A DNA stretch of 10,830 nucleotides from a bacterium (GTDB lineage: Bacteria > Chloroflexota > Dehalococcoidia > Tepidiformales > Tepidiformaceae): contig CAMAUF010000039.1 in assembly GCA_945861295.1 (NCBI GenBank), positions 1-10,830 of the forward strand, in the 5' to 3' direction. Position numbers and translations under genes: made by a program. This document shows positions 5,716-10,830 of the stretch, piece by piece. Positions within the stretch are counted from its first letter, which is position 1, and each line of letters opens with the position of its first letter. A model generated the notes under the pieces. That model searched no databases. It saw only the letters and a list, made by a program, of their open reading frames with translations, and was not told the DNA's origin.

Positions 5716-6651
5716 CTACGCCGAAACGGCCGCCGCCAGCCGCTCCGCCGCCGTGTGCGGGTCGAGTTCGCGGGCCGCCACTTTCGCCACCAAGCCTTCG
5801 AGTTCGGCCTCTGGTGTGGCCTGCCGGATCTTTTCGAGCAGGATGGCGCGGGCGATGCTGAGCACGGCGTGGCGCGCATCCTCGCGCAGGCGCGCCGCTA
5901 GGTCGCCAGAGGTTTCGAGCTCCTTGCGGTGGGCATCGATCGCGTCCAGGAGCTTGCCGAGCCCTTCGCCCTTGATCGCCGTCGTCTTGAGGATGGGCGG
6001 GCGGCGACTCCCGGCCGGCGCTAGGCTGAGCAGCGCCTGGAGCTGGCTCACAAGCACATCGGCCCCCGGATGGTCGGCCTTGTTGACGACGAGGATGTCG
6101 GCAATCTCGATAATGCCGGCCTTGAGCGCCTGAATGTCGTCGCCGGTGCCAGGATTGTTGACGAGGACCGTCGAAAGGGCTGTGCCCGCGATCTCGACTT
6201 CGTCCTGGCCAGCGCCGACCGTCTCGATCAGCACGTAATCGAAGCCGAACGAATCCATAACCGAGACGACATCGTCGATCGCCGGGGCCAGGCCTCCGAG
6301 CGCGCCGCGGCCCGCCATCGAGCGCATGAACACGCCCGGGTCGAGGGCGAGGTCCTGCATGCGGATACGGTCGCCCAGGATAGCGCCGTGGGTGAACGGA
6401 CTCGAAGGGTCGACGGCGACGATGCCGACTTGGTAGCCGCGGTTCCGCATTTCGCGGGCCAGCGCCCCGGTCAGCGTGCTCTTGCCCGAGCCGGCGCCAC
6501 CCGTGATCCCGACGATGTGGGCCTTGCCCGAATGCGGGAAGAGCGCGCGCACGTATTCGCGGCCTTCGGGCGTGTTGTTCTCGACGCGCGAAATGATCCG
6601 GGCCAGGGCGCGGCGTTCGCCCGCGAGGAAGCGCTCGACGAGGTCGTCCAC
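5716..6651 (-). CDS. meaB: MeaB/ArgK-type GTPase, methylmalonyl-CoA mutase chaperone
   Basis: A 311-residue G3E-family P-loop GTPase. MeaB proteins bind methylmalonyl-CoA mutase, gate adenosylcobalamin loading and protect the enzyme from inactivation, using GTP hydrolysis. Visible landmarks are Walker A GGAGSGKST (residues 51-59), the MeaB signature VDPSSPFTHGAILGDRIRM (80-98), Walker B/switch region ETVGAGQDEVEIA (143-155), PGTGDDIQALKAGIIEIADI (167-186) and the guanine-specificity motif NKAD (190-193). A C-terminal helical part likely used in dimerisation follows. The length is normal. The start is GTG 6651, 4 nt after the TAA of the cobalamin-binding subunit gene; no Shine-Dalgarno site is evident, so translation is probably coupled. 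The adjacent mutase subunit fixes the role as MeaB rather than an arginine/ornithine transport kinase, the old ArgK annotation. Confidence 0.95.
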   Translation of the reverse strand: MDDLVERFLAGERRALARIISRVENNTPEGREYVRALFPHSGKAHIVGITGGAGSGKSTLTGALAREMRNRGYQVGIVAVDPSSPFTHGAILGDRIRMQDLALDPGVFMRSMAGRGALGGLAPAIDDVVSVMDSFGFDYVLIETVGAGQDEVEIAGTALSTVLVNNPGTGDDIQALKAGIIEIADILVVNKADHPGADVLVSQLQALLSLAPAGSRRPPILKTTAIKGEGLGKLLDAIDAHRKELETSGDLAARLREDARHAVLSIARAILLEKIRQATPEAELEGLVAKVAARELDPHTAAERLAAAVSA

Positions 6652-6655
6652 GTCG

Positions 6656-7075
6656 TTAGTGTTTCGCGTTGGCGTAGACGAACTTCACGATGTCCTGCGT
6701 GTTCGTCCCAGGCCGGAAAACTGCGCGGAAGCCGAGGGTCGCCAGCCTGGCAGAGTCCTCTTCTGGGATGATGCCGCCGCAGAAGAGGAGCACGTCGTCT
6801 TTGCCGATGCCGCGCTTGTTGAGCTCGTCGACAACCCGCGGGAAAAGTTCGAGGTGCGCGCCCGAGAGGATCGAAAGGCCGACGACGTCGACGTCTTCCT
6901 GCAGGGCGGCCTCCGCGATCATCTCGGGGGTCTGGCGGATGCCGGTGTAAATCACTTCGCAGCCGCCATCGCGGAGGGCCCGGGCGACGACTTTTGCGCC
7001 GCGATCGTGCCCATCGAGGCCTGGCTTGGCGATAAGGACGCGAATCTTTTCCGTGGAAGCTGGTGCTGTGCTCAT
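6656..7075 (-). CDS. Methylmalonyl-CoA mutase small (cobalamin-binding) subunit
   Basis: A 139-residue stand-alone B12-binding domain. KPGLDGHDRGAKVVARAL carries the DxHxxG motif (Asp21, His23, Gly26), whose histidine replaces the dimethylbenzimidazole ligand of cobalt. LSILSGAH (67-74) supplies the SxL motif, and FCGGIIP (98-104) the GG motif. The C-terminal region RAVFRPGTNTQDIV is characteristic of the methylmalonyl-CoA mutase C-terminal domain (TIGR00640 type). Together with the large catalytic subunit encoded from 10830 to 10485, it would form the split form of the enzyme that interconverts (R)-methylmalonyl-CoA and succinyl-CoA. The two subunit genes are separated by about 3.4 kb of accessory and broken genes. 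A related mutase such as isobutyryl- or ethylmalonyl-CoA mutase cannot be excluded by eye. The 93-bp upstream gap holds a repeat. No Shine-Dalgarno site precedes ATG 7075. Confidence 0.92.
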   Translation of the reverse strand: MSTAPASTEKIRVLIAKPGLDGHDRGAKVVARALRDGGCEVIYTGIRQTPEMIAEAALQEDVDVVGLSILSGAHLELFPRVVDELNKRGIGKDDVLLFCGGIIPEEDSARLATLGFRAVFRPGTNTQDIVKFVYANAKH

Positions 7076-7105
7076 GCTGCTACCAATCGTTCAAGGTTTT
7101 CGGTT

Positions 7106-7139
7106 CCTCTCCTCGTTGGGAAGAGGTAAGGGTGAGGGG
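7106..7139. repeat. Hairpin-forming intergenic repeat-like element
   Basis: In the 93-bp gap between the epimerase-like gene and the mutase small-subunit gene, the plus strand reads CCTCTCCTCGTTGGGAAGAGG followed by TAAGGGTGAGGGG. CCTCT (7106-7110) pairs with AGAGG (7122-7126), and an inner C-U-C/G-G-G stem closes on a short loop with one mismatch between the two stems. The form, a CTCTCC...GGAGAGG hairpin followed by GGGTGAGGG, matches a palindromic element that I recognise as dispersed between genes in many GC-rich bacteria. Only one copy is in this window. In the mRNA it would lie in the leader of the small-subunit gene. Confidence 0.5.
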
Positions 7140-7149
7140 ATATCCAGCC

Positions 7150-7155
7150 ATTCTA
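7150..7155 (-). promoter_or_regulatory. Possible -10 box (TAGAAT) upstream of the mutase small-subunit gene
   Basis: TAGAAT on the minus strand is a 5/6 match to TATAAT, about 75 nt before ATG 7075 and just past the stop of the epimerase-like gene. No -35 is visible at 17 bp, where the DNA is pure GC. If real, it would let mutase small subunit and meaB be transcribed apart from the upstream genes. Confidence 0.3.
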
Positions 7156-7168
7156 GCGAAGCTGCTCG

Positions 7169-7651
7169 TCACGCGCCCGCGGCGAGCTTGGCGAAGGCGG
7201 CGATGACTTCGTCGGGCGCCTGCACGAGTTCGATCAGCACGCCAGCCGCCCCGATCGGCGTCTCCGCGTTGCCCTTGGGGTGGACGAAGCAGACATCGAA
7301 GCCAGAAGCGCCTTTGCGGATGCCGCCCGGCGTGAACCGGACGCCCTTCCCGTTCATCCACTCAACCGCGGCATGGAGGTCATCGATCCAGAGGCCGACG
7401 TGGTTCAGCGTCGGGATGTGGACGGCGGGCTTCTTTTCCGGGTCGATCGGCTGCATCAAGTCGACTTCGACCTTGAGCGGCCCCGAGCCCGCGACGGTGA
7501 TGTCCTCGTCGACGTTCTCGGACTCGCTGCGGAAGGTGCCGGTCACGGTGAGGCCGAGGATATCGACCCAAAAGCCGCGCAGTTCGTCTTTGCTGAGGGC
7601 GCCGACAGCGATCTGCTGGACGCCGAGGACACGGAAGGGCCGTGCGGTCAT
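7169..7651 (-). CDS. VOC-family protein, methylmalonyl-CoA epimerase-like
   Basis: A 160-residue two-module VOC (glyoxalase/bleomycin-resistance) protein. Module 1 spans about 9-70 (VLGVQQIAVGAL ... VEVDLMQP) and module 2 about 82-145 (LNHVGLWIDDLHAAVEWM ... AGVLIELVQAP). The GVLIELVQ end and HPKG block resemble methylmalonyl-CoA epimerase, which would convert (S)- to (R)-methylmalonyl-CoA for the neighbouring mutase. Three of the four metal ligands line up (Gln67, His84, Glu141). The position of the first histidine is Gln13, so classic epimerase chemistry is uncertain and a lactoylglutathione-lyase-like annotation is also possible. ATG 7651 follows a Shine-Dalgarno site, AGGAGA (7659-7664), with 7 nt spacing. 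The gene begins 68 bp after the TOPRIM remnant. Confidence 0.8.
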   Translation of the reverse strand: MTARPFRVLGVQQIAVGALSKDELRGFWVDILGLTVTGTFRSESENVDEDITVAGSGPLKVEVDLMQPIDPEKKPAVHIPTLNHVGLWIDDLHAAVEWMNGKGVRFTPGGIRKGASGFDVCFVHPKGNAETPIGAAGVLIELVQAPDEVIAAFAKLAAGA

Positions 7652-7658
7652 GAGGGGG

Positions 7659-7664
7659 TCTCCT
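7659..7664 (-). promoter_or_regulatory. Shine-Dalgarno site of the epimerase-like gene
   Basis: AGGAGA on the minus strand, 7 nt before ATG 7651. It confirms this start. The rest of the 68-bp gap to the TOPRIM remnant (7652-7719) shows no further motif and no trace of the missing metallo-beta-lactamase C-terminus in the three minus-strand frames. Confidence 0.65.
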
Positions 7665-7719
7665 GGGTGGTCGTTTCGGTCAGGTTAACGAAGGGCCGGG
7701 TTGTGATCGACGGCTGGAG

Positions 7720-8433
7720 TCAATCGACCGGACCCTCGCGGTCTCGTCGAGCTGGGCGTCGGCCTTCGACAACGACCTTCATTCCGTCTCGGTTCGGGTT
7801 GGCAATCCAGCCTTCAATGGCATCGAGGAACGCCCAGACGTCACTCTGCCCCGGCCTAACGTCTCCTCGTTCCGTCAACTCGACGCCGCGCTCAAACACC
7901 TGCGTCTTGGCGCACTCTTCAAGCCGACCGTCGAACCAGCTCTCAAGTCCGCCCCCTGGCACGATGAACACTCCGAATCTGGCCAAGTCATTCAACAGGC
8001 CTTCAATCGCCGTGCGGTCAGGTTCCGACGCTTCTGAGAGGGACTTTGGATTGAACTTGGCCCTCGGGCCGAGAGCCTGGGCAATACGATCCCGGGTGTT
8101 CCTGAACTGGTCCCTGAGATCATCAGAGATGCCGAGCGCCCTGCATGCTTTCGCCTCCAGCACCCCGTCGCGGAGCCCGTCGAAGTCAACGATCGCGGCC
8201 GCAGGAACGCCAAGGCGACGAAGTTTACCTACCAGCGCTGGAATCCGGGACTTGTTGATGGTTCGGAGGAACACGGCGTCACCGATTCCTCGGCCGTCTG
8301 CCCGCAGCAGGTGATTCATGTGGTCATAGAACGCCCGGTCGTCCTCAGCCTCCGCTACGACGGCGCCTCGATGGAAGAGTGACCTCAGGGGTTCGGTCGT
8401 TCGCAGATACGGGTCTCGGGAGAGGTCCTGGAG
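7720..8433 (-). pseudogene. C-terminal TOPRIM fragment of an OLD-family nuclease, joined in frame to the MBL remnant
   Basis: From about DLSRDPYLR (8430 downward) the reading frame changes family. It becomes the C-terminal half of an overcoming-lysogenization-defect (OLD) type ATPase-nuclease. GAVVAEAEDDRAFYDHMN carries the TOPRIM glutamate and DR pair, GDAVFLRTINKSRIPALVGKLRRLGVPAAAIVDFDGL carries the strand-helix and the DxD metal motif (VDFD), and DVWAFLDAIEGWIANPNRDGM is the usual type of family C-terminus. The ABC-type ATPase half with its Walker motifs is wholly missing, so this cannot be a working OLD protein. OLD proteins are linked with phage defence and mobile islands. Three 60-base lines counted within it (7981-8160) are about 59% G+C, against 65-77% in lines counted from neighbouring genes, which suggests a foreign origin. 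The readable ORF runs 8922 to 7720 across the join. Confidence 0.7.
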
Positions 8434-9188
8434 TTCGGAGGGGTTATGCGCCGGGACGAGGACCTCCGGCTGCGCGGCGATGATCTCGCGCAACGCCTGC
8501 GCCCACTCGCGCGGGTAGCGTTGCACCTTCTGCGGGTTGCCGGCGTTCGGGCAGACCCAGATGAAGAGGTCGCCGCACAGCACAGCCGCCTCGGAGGGAA
8601 TGTGGACCCAGGTATGGTCGTCGGTTTCGCCCTTAGCGTGGTGGAGTTCGAAGCGTACGCCGCCGACTTCGAGGTCCAGTGTGGTCGCGTAGGTCAGGTC
8701 CGGGTAGCGCCAGGTTCGCCAGGCCGCATCGTCCGTGACCGCCCACGCCCGCGCGCGGAACTGGCGGCCGTTGATGGCGGCGTTGTAGCCCGCCGTCTCG
8801 CTGTAGCGGTCGAAGCGCCGCCCGACGTTGTCGTGGGCGATAACCACGCACCGTCGGAGCGGACCGGTCGCTCGCCTCCGCATCGATCGCGGACATGCCT
8901 CCCGTGTGGTCGAAGTGGCCATGCGTGTAGATCACTGAGTGGACCGGCGTCTCGCTCCATTCGCGCAAAGCGGGCAGGATGCGCCCGATCGTGCTCGCCT
9001 GGCTCGTATCGGCGAGGCCGAGACCGTGCGCCGTTTGCCACGGCGACCACGTTGCCGAAACCGAGGGCCAGCGCGATCGAAGGCGTGATCGGAAAGATGC
9101 GGCCGGCGTCGCGGTAGGGGTCGCCGATGCGCTCTCCTCCGAACCAGACTCGCTCAGCAAGCTCGCGGATGGTCGCTTCGATGGGCAT
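8434..9188 (-). pseudogene. Metallo-beta-lactamase-fold (alkylsulfatase-like) gene with two frameshifts and a lost 3' end
   Basis: Begins MPIEATIRELAERVWFGGER at ATG 9188. After VVAVANG (about 9030) one extra base moves the frame to GLGLADTSQASTIGR and on to TPVHSVIYTHGHFDHTGGM, the HxHxDH zinc motif (8923-8906). After SAPTVR a second extra base, in the GG doublet at 8844-8845, moves the frame to VIAHDNVGRRFDRYSETAGYN. The rest is intact: HHAKGETDDH, VLCGDLFIWVCPNAGNPQKV and the last ligand histidine in EVLVPAHNPSE (His at 8448). With both bases removed the protein matches alkylsulfatase-type MBL hydrolases of unknown substrate. The family's C-terminal helical part is missing and is replaced by the TOPRIM fragment. 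The gene starts 12 nt after the VOC gene, with Shine-Dalgarno GAGGAG (9196-9201) at 7 nt, so it once belonged to the operon. Confidence 0.8.
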
Positions 9189-9195
9189 CGTGTCG

Positions 9196-9201
9196 CTCCT
9201 C
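9196..9201 (-). promoter_or_regulatory. Shine-Dalgarno site of the MBL gene
   Basis: GAGGAG on the minus strand, 7 nt before ATG 9188, touching the TAG stop of the upstream VOC gene (9201-9203). It fixes the start of the broken gene and implies translational coupling. Confidence 0.65.
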
Positions 9202-9896
9202 TACAGCGCGTTGTACTGGATCAGGGCAAAGGGGACGCCGCCCGTGCCACGCTTCACGCCGGCAATTTTCGCGCCGGGTTGGACCGCCGGCTTCGGTTCG
9301 CTCGCTTCGTAGCCCTTGGCGCGAACCTCGGCGACGACGGCGTCGATGTCATCGACGGTGAGGACAAGGCCCCAGAGCTTGGCGCGCAGTTCGCCTGGCA
9401 GCGGCTCCGGCGGGCCCGCGAACTCAAGCACGACATCGCCCAGTTTGGCGAAGGCGAGCAGCGCGTTCGTGCCCGGCCGCACCATCTTGCGCTTCAGTTC
9501 GAGCCCGAAGCGCTCTTCGAAAAACGCCGCGCAGCGCCCGCTGTCGTTCGAACTGATGACGACGTGGTCGATGCACTCGACACGGCCGCGCCGCTCGGGC
9601 GGGCCTGGGTCCGGCGGCCGGGGGAGCAGGACAATGCCGAGGCCGAGCGTGTCCTCGCGGTCCGGTCGCTGGGGTTCGGCGACGTCGGCGTCGAAGGCGA
9701 GGTAATCGATACCGGCGTCCGGCCCGCCAGCTTCGCGCAGGACCAGCGCGGAACCGCCGGCTGGCAGGGTCACCGTCCGCCGGCCGTCGACCACGACGTC
9801 CTCCGTGACAGTGAGGCCGAGGGCGTCCCGGTACAGCGCGAGCGTGGCCTCGACATCCGCGACGGCCAGGGCGATGTGGTTGACGCGAGTGAGCAT
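9201..9896 (-). CDS. Multi-module VOC-family (glyoxalase-like) protein
   Basis: A 231-residue protein. Module 1 (residues 4-56) starts RVNHIALAVADVEATLALYRDALGL with the first metal ligand at His7. Residues about 62-92 (GIDYLAFDAD ... LGLGIVLLP) look like a much-shortened second module. A normal-sized second domain follows, from IDHVVISSNDSGRCAAFFEERFGL (109-132) through DVVLEFAG (154-161) to LWGLVLTVDDIDAVVAEVRAKG (174-195) and FALIQYN at the end. VOC proteins are metal-dependent isomerases, lyases or dioxygenases; the substrate here is unknown. Its place between mutase subunit genes suggests a CoA-thioester or detoxification step. ATG 9896 is chosen because it has GGAGG 4 nt upstream and begins exactly at the domain. 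The longer in-frame extension to 10130 overlaps the DinB-like gene and is rejected. Confidence 0.82.
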   Translation of the reverse strand: MLTRVNHIALAVADVEATLALYRDALGLTVTEDVVVDGRRTVTLPAGGSALVLREAGGPDAGIDYLAFDADVAEPQRPDREDTLGLGIVLLPRPPDPGPPERRGRVECIDHVVISSNDSGRCAAFFEERFGLELKRKMVRPGTNALLAFAKLGDVVLEFAGPPEPLPGELRAKLWGLVLTVDDIDAVVAEVRAKGYEASEPKPAVQPGAKIAGVKRGTGGVPFALIQYNAL

Positions 9897-9899
9897 CGT

Positions 9900-9912
9900 C
9901 CCTCCAGGAGGG
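9900..9912. promoter_or_regulatory. Shine-Dalgarno site inside a perfect palindrome, VOC gene
   Basis: CCCTCC-A-GGAGGG is a 6-bp perfect inverted repeat. On the minus strand its second arm contains the GGAGG (9901-9905) that lies 4 nt before ATG 9896. Because the centre is only one base, it would fold poorly as a hairpin, so it may simply reflect a strong Shine-Dalgarno site plus chance. Confidence 0.5.
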
Positions 9913-9918
9913 CGAAGC

Positions 9919-10482
9919 CTACGGGGCGGCGGCCGCTTCGGCAATCTCGCCCTGATGCGCTTCGGCCGGGACAGACTGCGGGCCGGTCTGACGGGCGCCG
10001 GGCATCCCCGCGAGGACGGCCGCGATGGCGTGCCAATGGTCACGGTCGTGGTCGACCAGGCTGTGCACGAGGCGGCGCTCGGTCGCCGTGTCGTCGGCGA
10101 GCGCGTCATCCGGCACGGCGGCGAGGACATCGGCGAGGCGCGCGCGGCCGCCCTTGAGCTGCTCGTACACGCTCCAGAAGTCCAGCTCGCGCTTGCGGGC
10201 GACGTGGTCGTCGTTCCAGGCGTCGAGGGTCGCTTCGTCGAAATCGAGGACGGCCGGTCGGCGACCCGCCAACAGATCCTTGAGGGCGGAGACGACCTCG
10301 GCCTCCCAGGTCGCGACGTGGCCGACGATGTCCTTCAGCGACCAATTGCCGATAAACGGCCGATCGATATCGCGAATGCGACACGTTTCGATGTTCCGGA
10401 TGAGCTGGTTGCGCTCGAGGTCGAGCTCTCCGATGAGGCGGCGGCGTTCGTCATGGAAACTCTTGGCATCGTCATCGGCCAT
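9919..10482 (-). CDS. DinB-like (ClbS/DfsB-type) four-helix protein
   Basis: A 187-residue, mostly helical protein. The signature IGNWSLKDIVGHVATWEAEV (44-63) resembles the WSxKDxxxHxxxWE motif of ClbS/DfsB-like members of the DinB/YfiT superfamily. LVDHDRDHWHAI (142-153) supplies the second cluster. His55, His145 and His149 could form the usual three-histidine metal site. Superfamily members include thiol-dependent transferases, the colibactin-resistance hydrolase ClbS, and many proteins of unknown role, so the reaction here is not known. ATG 10482 follows the TAG of the mutase large-subunit gene after 2 nt. The in-frame extension to 10572 lies inside that gene and is rejected. A weak GGTGA about 9 nt upstream is the only ribosome-site candidate. 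Tight placement in the mutase operon hints at a role in acyl-CoA or cobalamin chemistry, but this is only context. Confidence 0.8.
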   Translation of the reverse strand: MADDDAKSFHDERRRLIGELDLERNQLIRNIETCRIRDIDRPFIGNWSLKDIVGHVATWEAEVVSALKDLLAGRRPAVLDFDEATLDAWNDDHVARKRELDFWSVYEQLKGGRARLADVLAAVPDDALADDTATERRLVHSLVDHDRDHWHAIAAVLAGMPGARQTGPQSVPAEAHQGEIAEAAAAP

Positions 10483-10484
10483 GG

Positions 10485-10830
10485 CTAAATCACCACGGTC
10501 GGGCGGTATTCGCCCCAGACACGGCGCAGTTGATGCGAGATTTCGCCAAGCGTGGCGTACGCCTCGACGCAATCGACGATCAGCGGAACGAGATTCTCCG
10601 TGCCGCGCGCGCCCGCCTCGAGCTTCGCCAGGAGCGCATCGACCTTTGCGTTGTCCCGCCGAGCCCGGAGCGTGGCCAGCCGCTCCGCCTGACGTTGGCC
10701 GATTGTCGGGTCGAGCTTGAGCAGCTCGACGGGCTGGTCGGGGGTCATGAAGTCGTTCACTCCGACGATGACCCGCTGCTTCCCCTCGACTTCGAGCTGG
10801 TAGCGGTAGGCCGCCTCCTGGATCTCGCTT
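10485..10830 (-). CDS. Methylmalonyl-CoA mutase large (catalytic) subunit, C-terminal 115 residues; 5' end outside window
   Basis: Frame open from the window edge to TAG at 10485-10487. It begins SEIQEAAYRYQLEVEGKQRVIVGVNDF, matching the (E)Ixx(s)AyxyQ...KxxVGVN block near the end of the mutase TIM barrel. It continues with TIGQRQAERLATLRARRD and NLVPLIVDCVEAYATLGEISHQLRRVWGEY, the standard terminus of the catalytic domain. The protein stops shortly after GEY, with no linker to a cobalamin domain, which makes this the separate large subunit of a two-gene mutase. Its partner is the 139-residue B12 protein at 7075-6656. Family: adenosylcobalamin-dependent carbon-skeleton mutases, of which methylmalonyl-CoA mutase is the likeliest given meaB and an epimerase-like gene. 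An annotation starting at GTG 10760 would be a false internal start. Confidence 0.92.
   Translation of the reverse strand, partial: SEIQEAAYRYQLEVEGKQRVIVGVNDFMTPDQPVELLKLDPTIGQRQAERLATLRARRDNAKVDALLAKLEAGARGTENLVPLIVDCVEAYATLGEISHQLRRVWGEYRPTVVI

Noticed and set aside
6952..7168. Cobalamin riboswitch for the B12-dependent mutase genes
   Set aside because: The 93-bp gap before the small-subunit gene is too short for a full cobalamin riboswitch and shows no B12-box-like sequence.
7280..8314. 344-codon plus-strand open frame
   Set aside because: Antisense to the epimerase-like gene and the TOPRIM remnant; the minus strand carries recognisable motifs and this frame does not.
8434..9188. Programmed ribosomal frameshifting in the MBL gene
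   Set aside because: No slippery heptamer or stimulatory structure is evident, two shifts in one gene would be needed, and the gene is also truncated at its 3' end.
9897..10130. N-terminal extension of the VOC protein to 10130
   Set aside because: It lies in the DinB-like gene in another frame, is low in complexity (Ser/Arg/Pro), and ATG 9896 has a Shine-Dalgarno site.
8979..10157. 392-codon plus-strand open frame
   Set aside because: It runs antisense across the MBL, VOC and DinB-like genes, is rich in Arg/Gly/Ala as GC-rich shadow frames are, and shows no domain pattern.
10485..10760. A separate 91-residue gene starting at GTG 10760
   Set aside because: The frame is open to the window edge and the upstream codons encode conserved mutase sequence, so this is the tail of a larger gene.

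Overview
The window is high-GC bacterial DNA. The best guess is a Chloroflexota lineage (Dehalococcoidia/SAR202-like) or a similar high-GC group. This rests on gene content: a two-subunit methylmalonyl-CoA mutase with MeaB, VOC, DinB-like and luciferase-like flavin proteins, a sortase of class F/E type, and starts that look leaderless. It is an inference, because no rRNA or other phylogenetic marker gene is present.

Left arm (1-2274, + strand): the 3' end of a YyaL/DUF255-type thioredoxin-domain protein, a membrane-anchored sortase, and a luciferase-like flavin-dependent oxidoreductase. The oxidoreductase runs tail-to-tail into tilS and overlaps it by 35 bp.

Middle (2240-5400, - strand): reading leftwards from 5400, a TIGR03936/DUF2344 protein and a histidine phosphatase, then a promoter with recognisable -35 and -10 boxes, an FtsB/DivIC-type septum protein and tilS (tRNA-Ile lysidine synthetase). 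A solitary 60-residue HicB-like protein diverges from the DUF2344 gene at 5531.

Right arm (5716-10830, - strand): a methylmalonyl-CoA (propionate/branched-chain) cluster. In transcription order it holds the mutase catalytic subunit (cut by the window edge), a DinB-like protein, a multi-module VOC protein, a broken metallo-beta-lactamase gene, an epimerase-like VOC protein, the mutase cobalamin-binding subunit and the MeaB GTPase chaperone. Spacings of 2, 22, 12 and 4 nt and Shine-Dalgarno sites inside the run suggest co-transcription.

The oddest object is at 7720-9188. A metallo-beta-lactamase gene carries two separate +1 frameshifts, then loses its 3' end at about 8433, where it joins in frame to the TOPRIM/C-terminal half of an OLD-family nuclease gene with visibly lower G+C. 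If both extra bases are removed, the whole stretch reads as one 488-residue MBL-TOPRIM chimera. I favour a recombination scar in a decaying gene, but a true fusion with sequencing indels is not excluded.

A second theme is start sites. Four genes have a TANNNT box 6-9 nt before ATG and no Shine-Dalgarno site, and a fifth (the ftsB-like gene) has a full -35/-10 pair just before its start. In contrast, several operon-internal genes have clear Shine-Dalgarno sites. No tRNA, rRNA, CRISPR array or transposase was seen.
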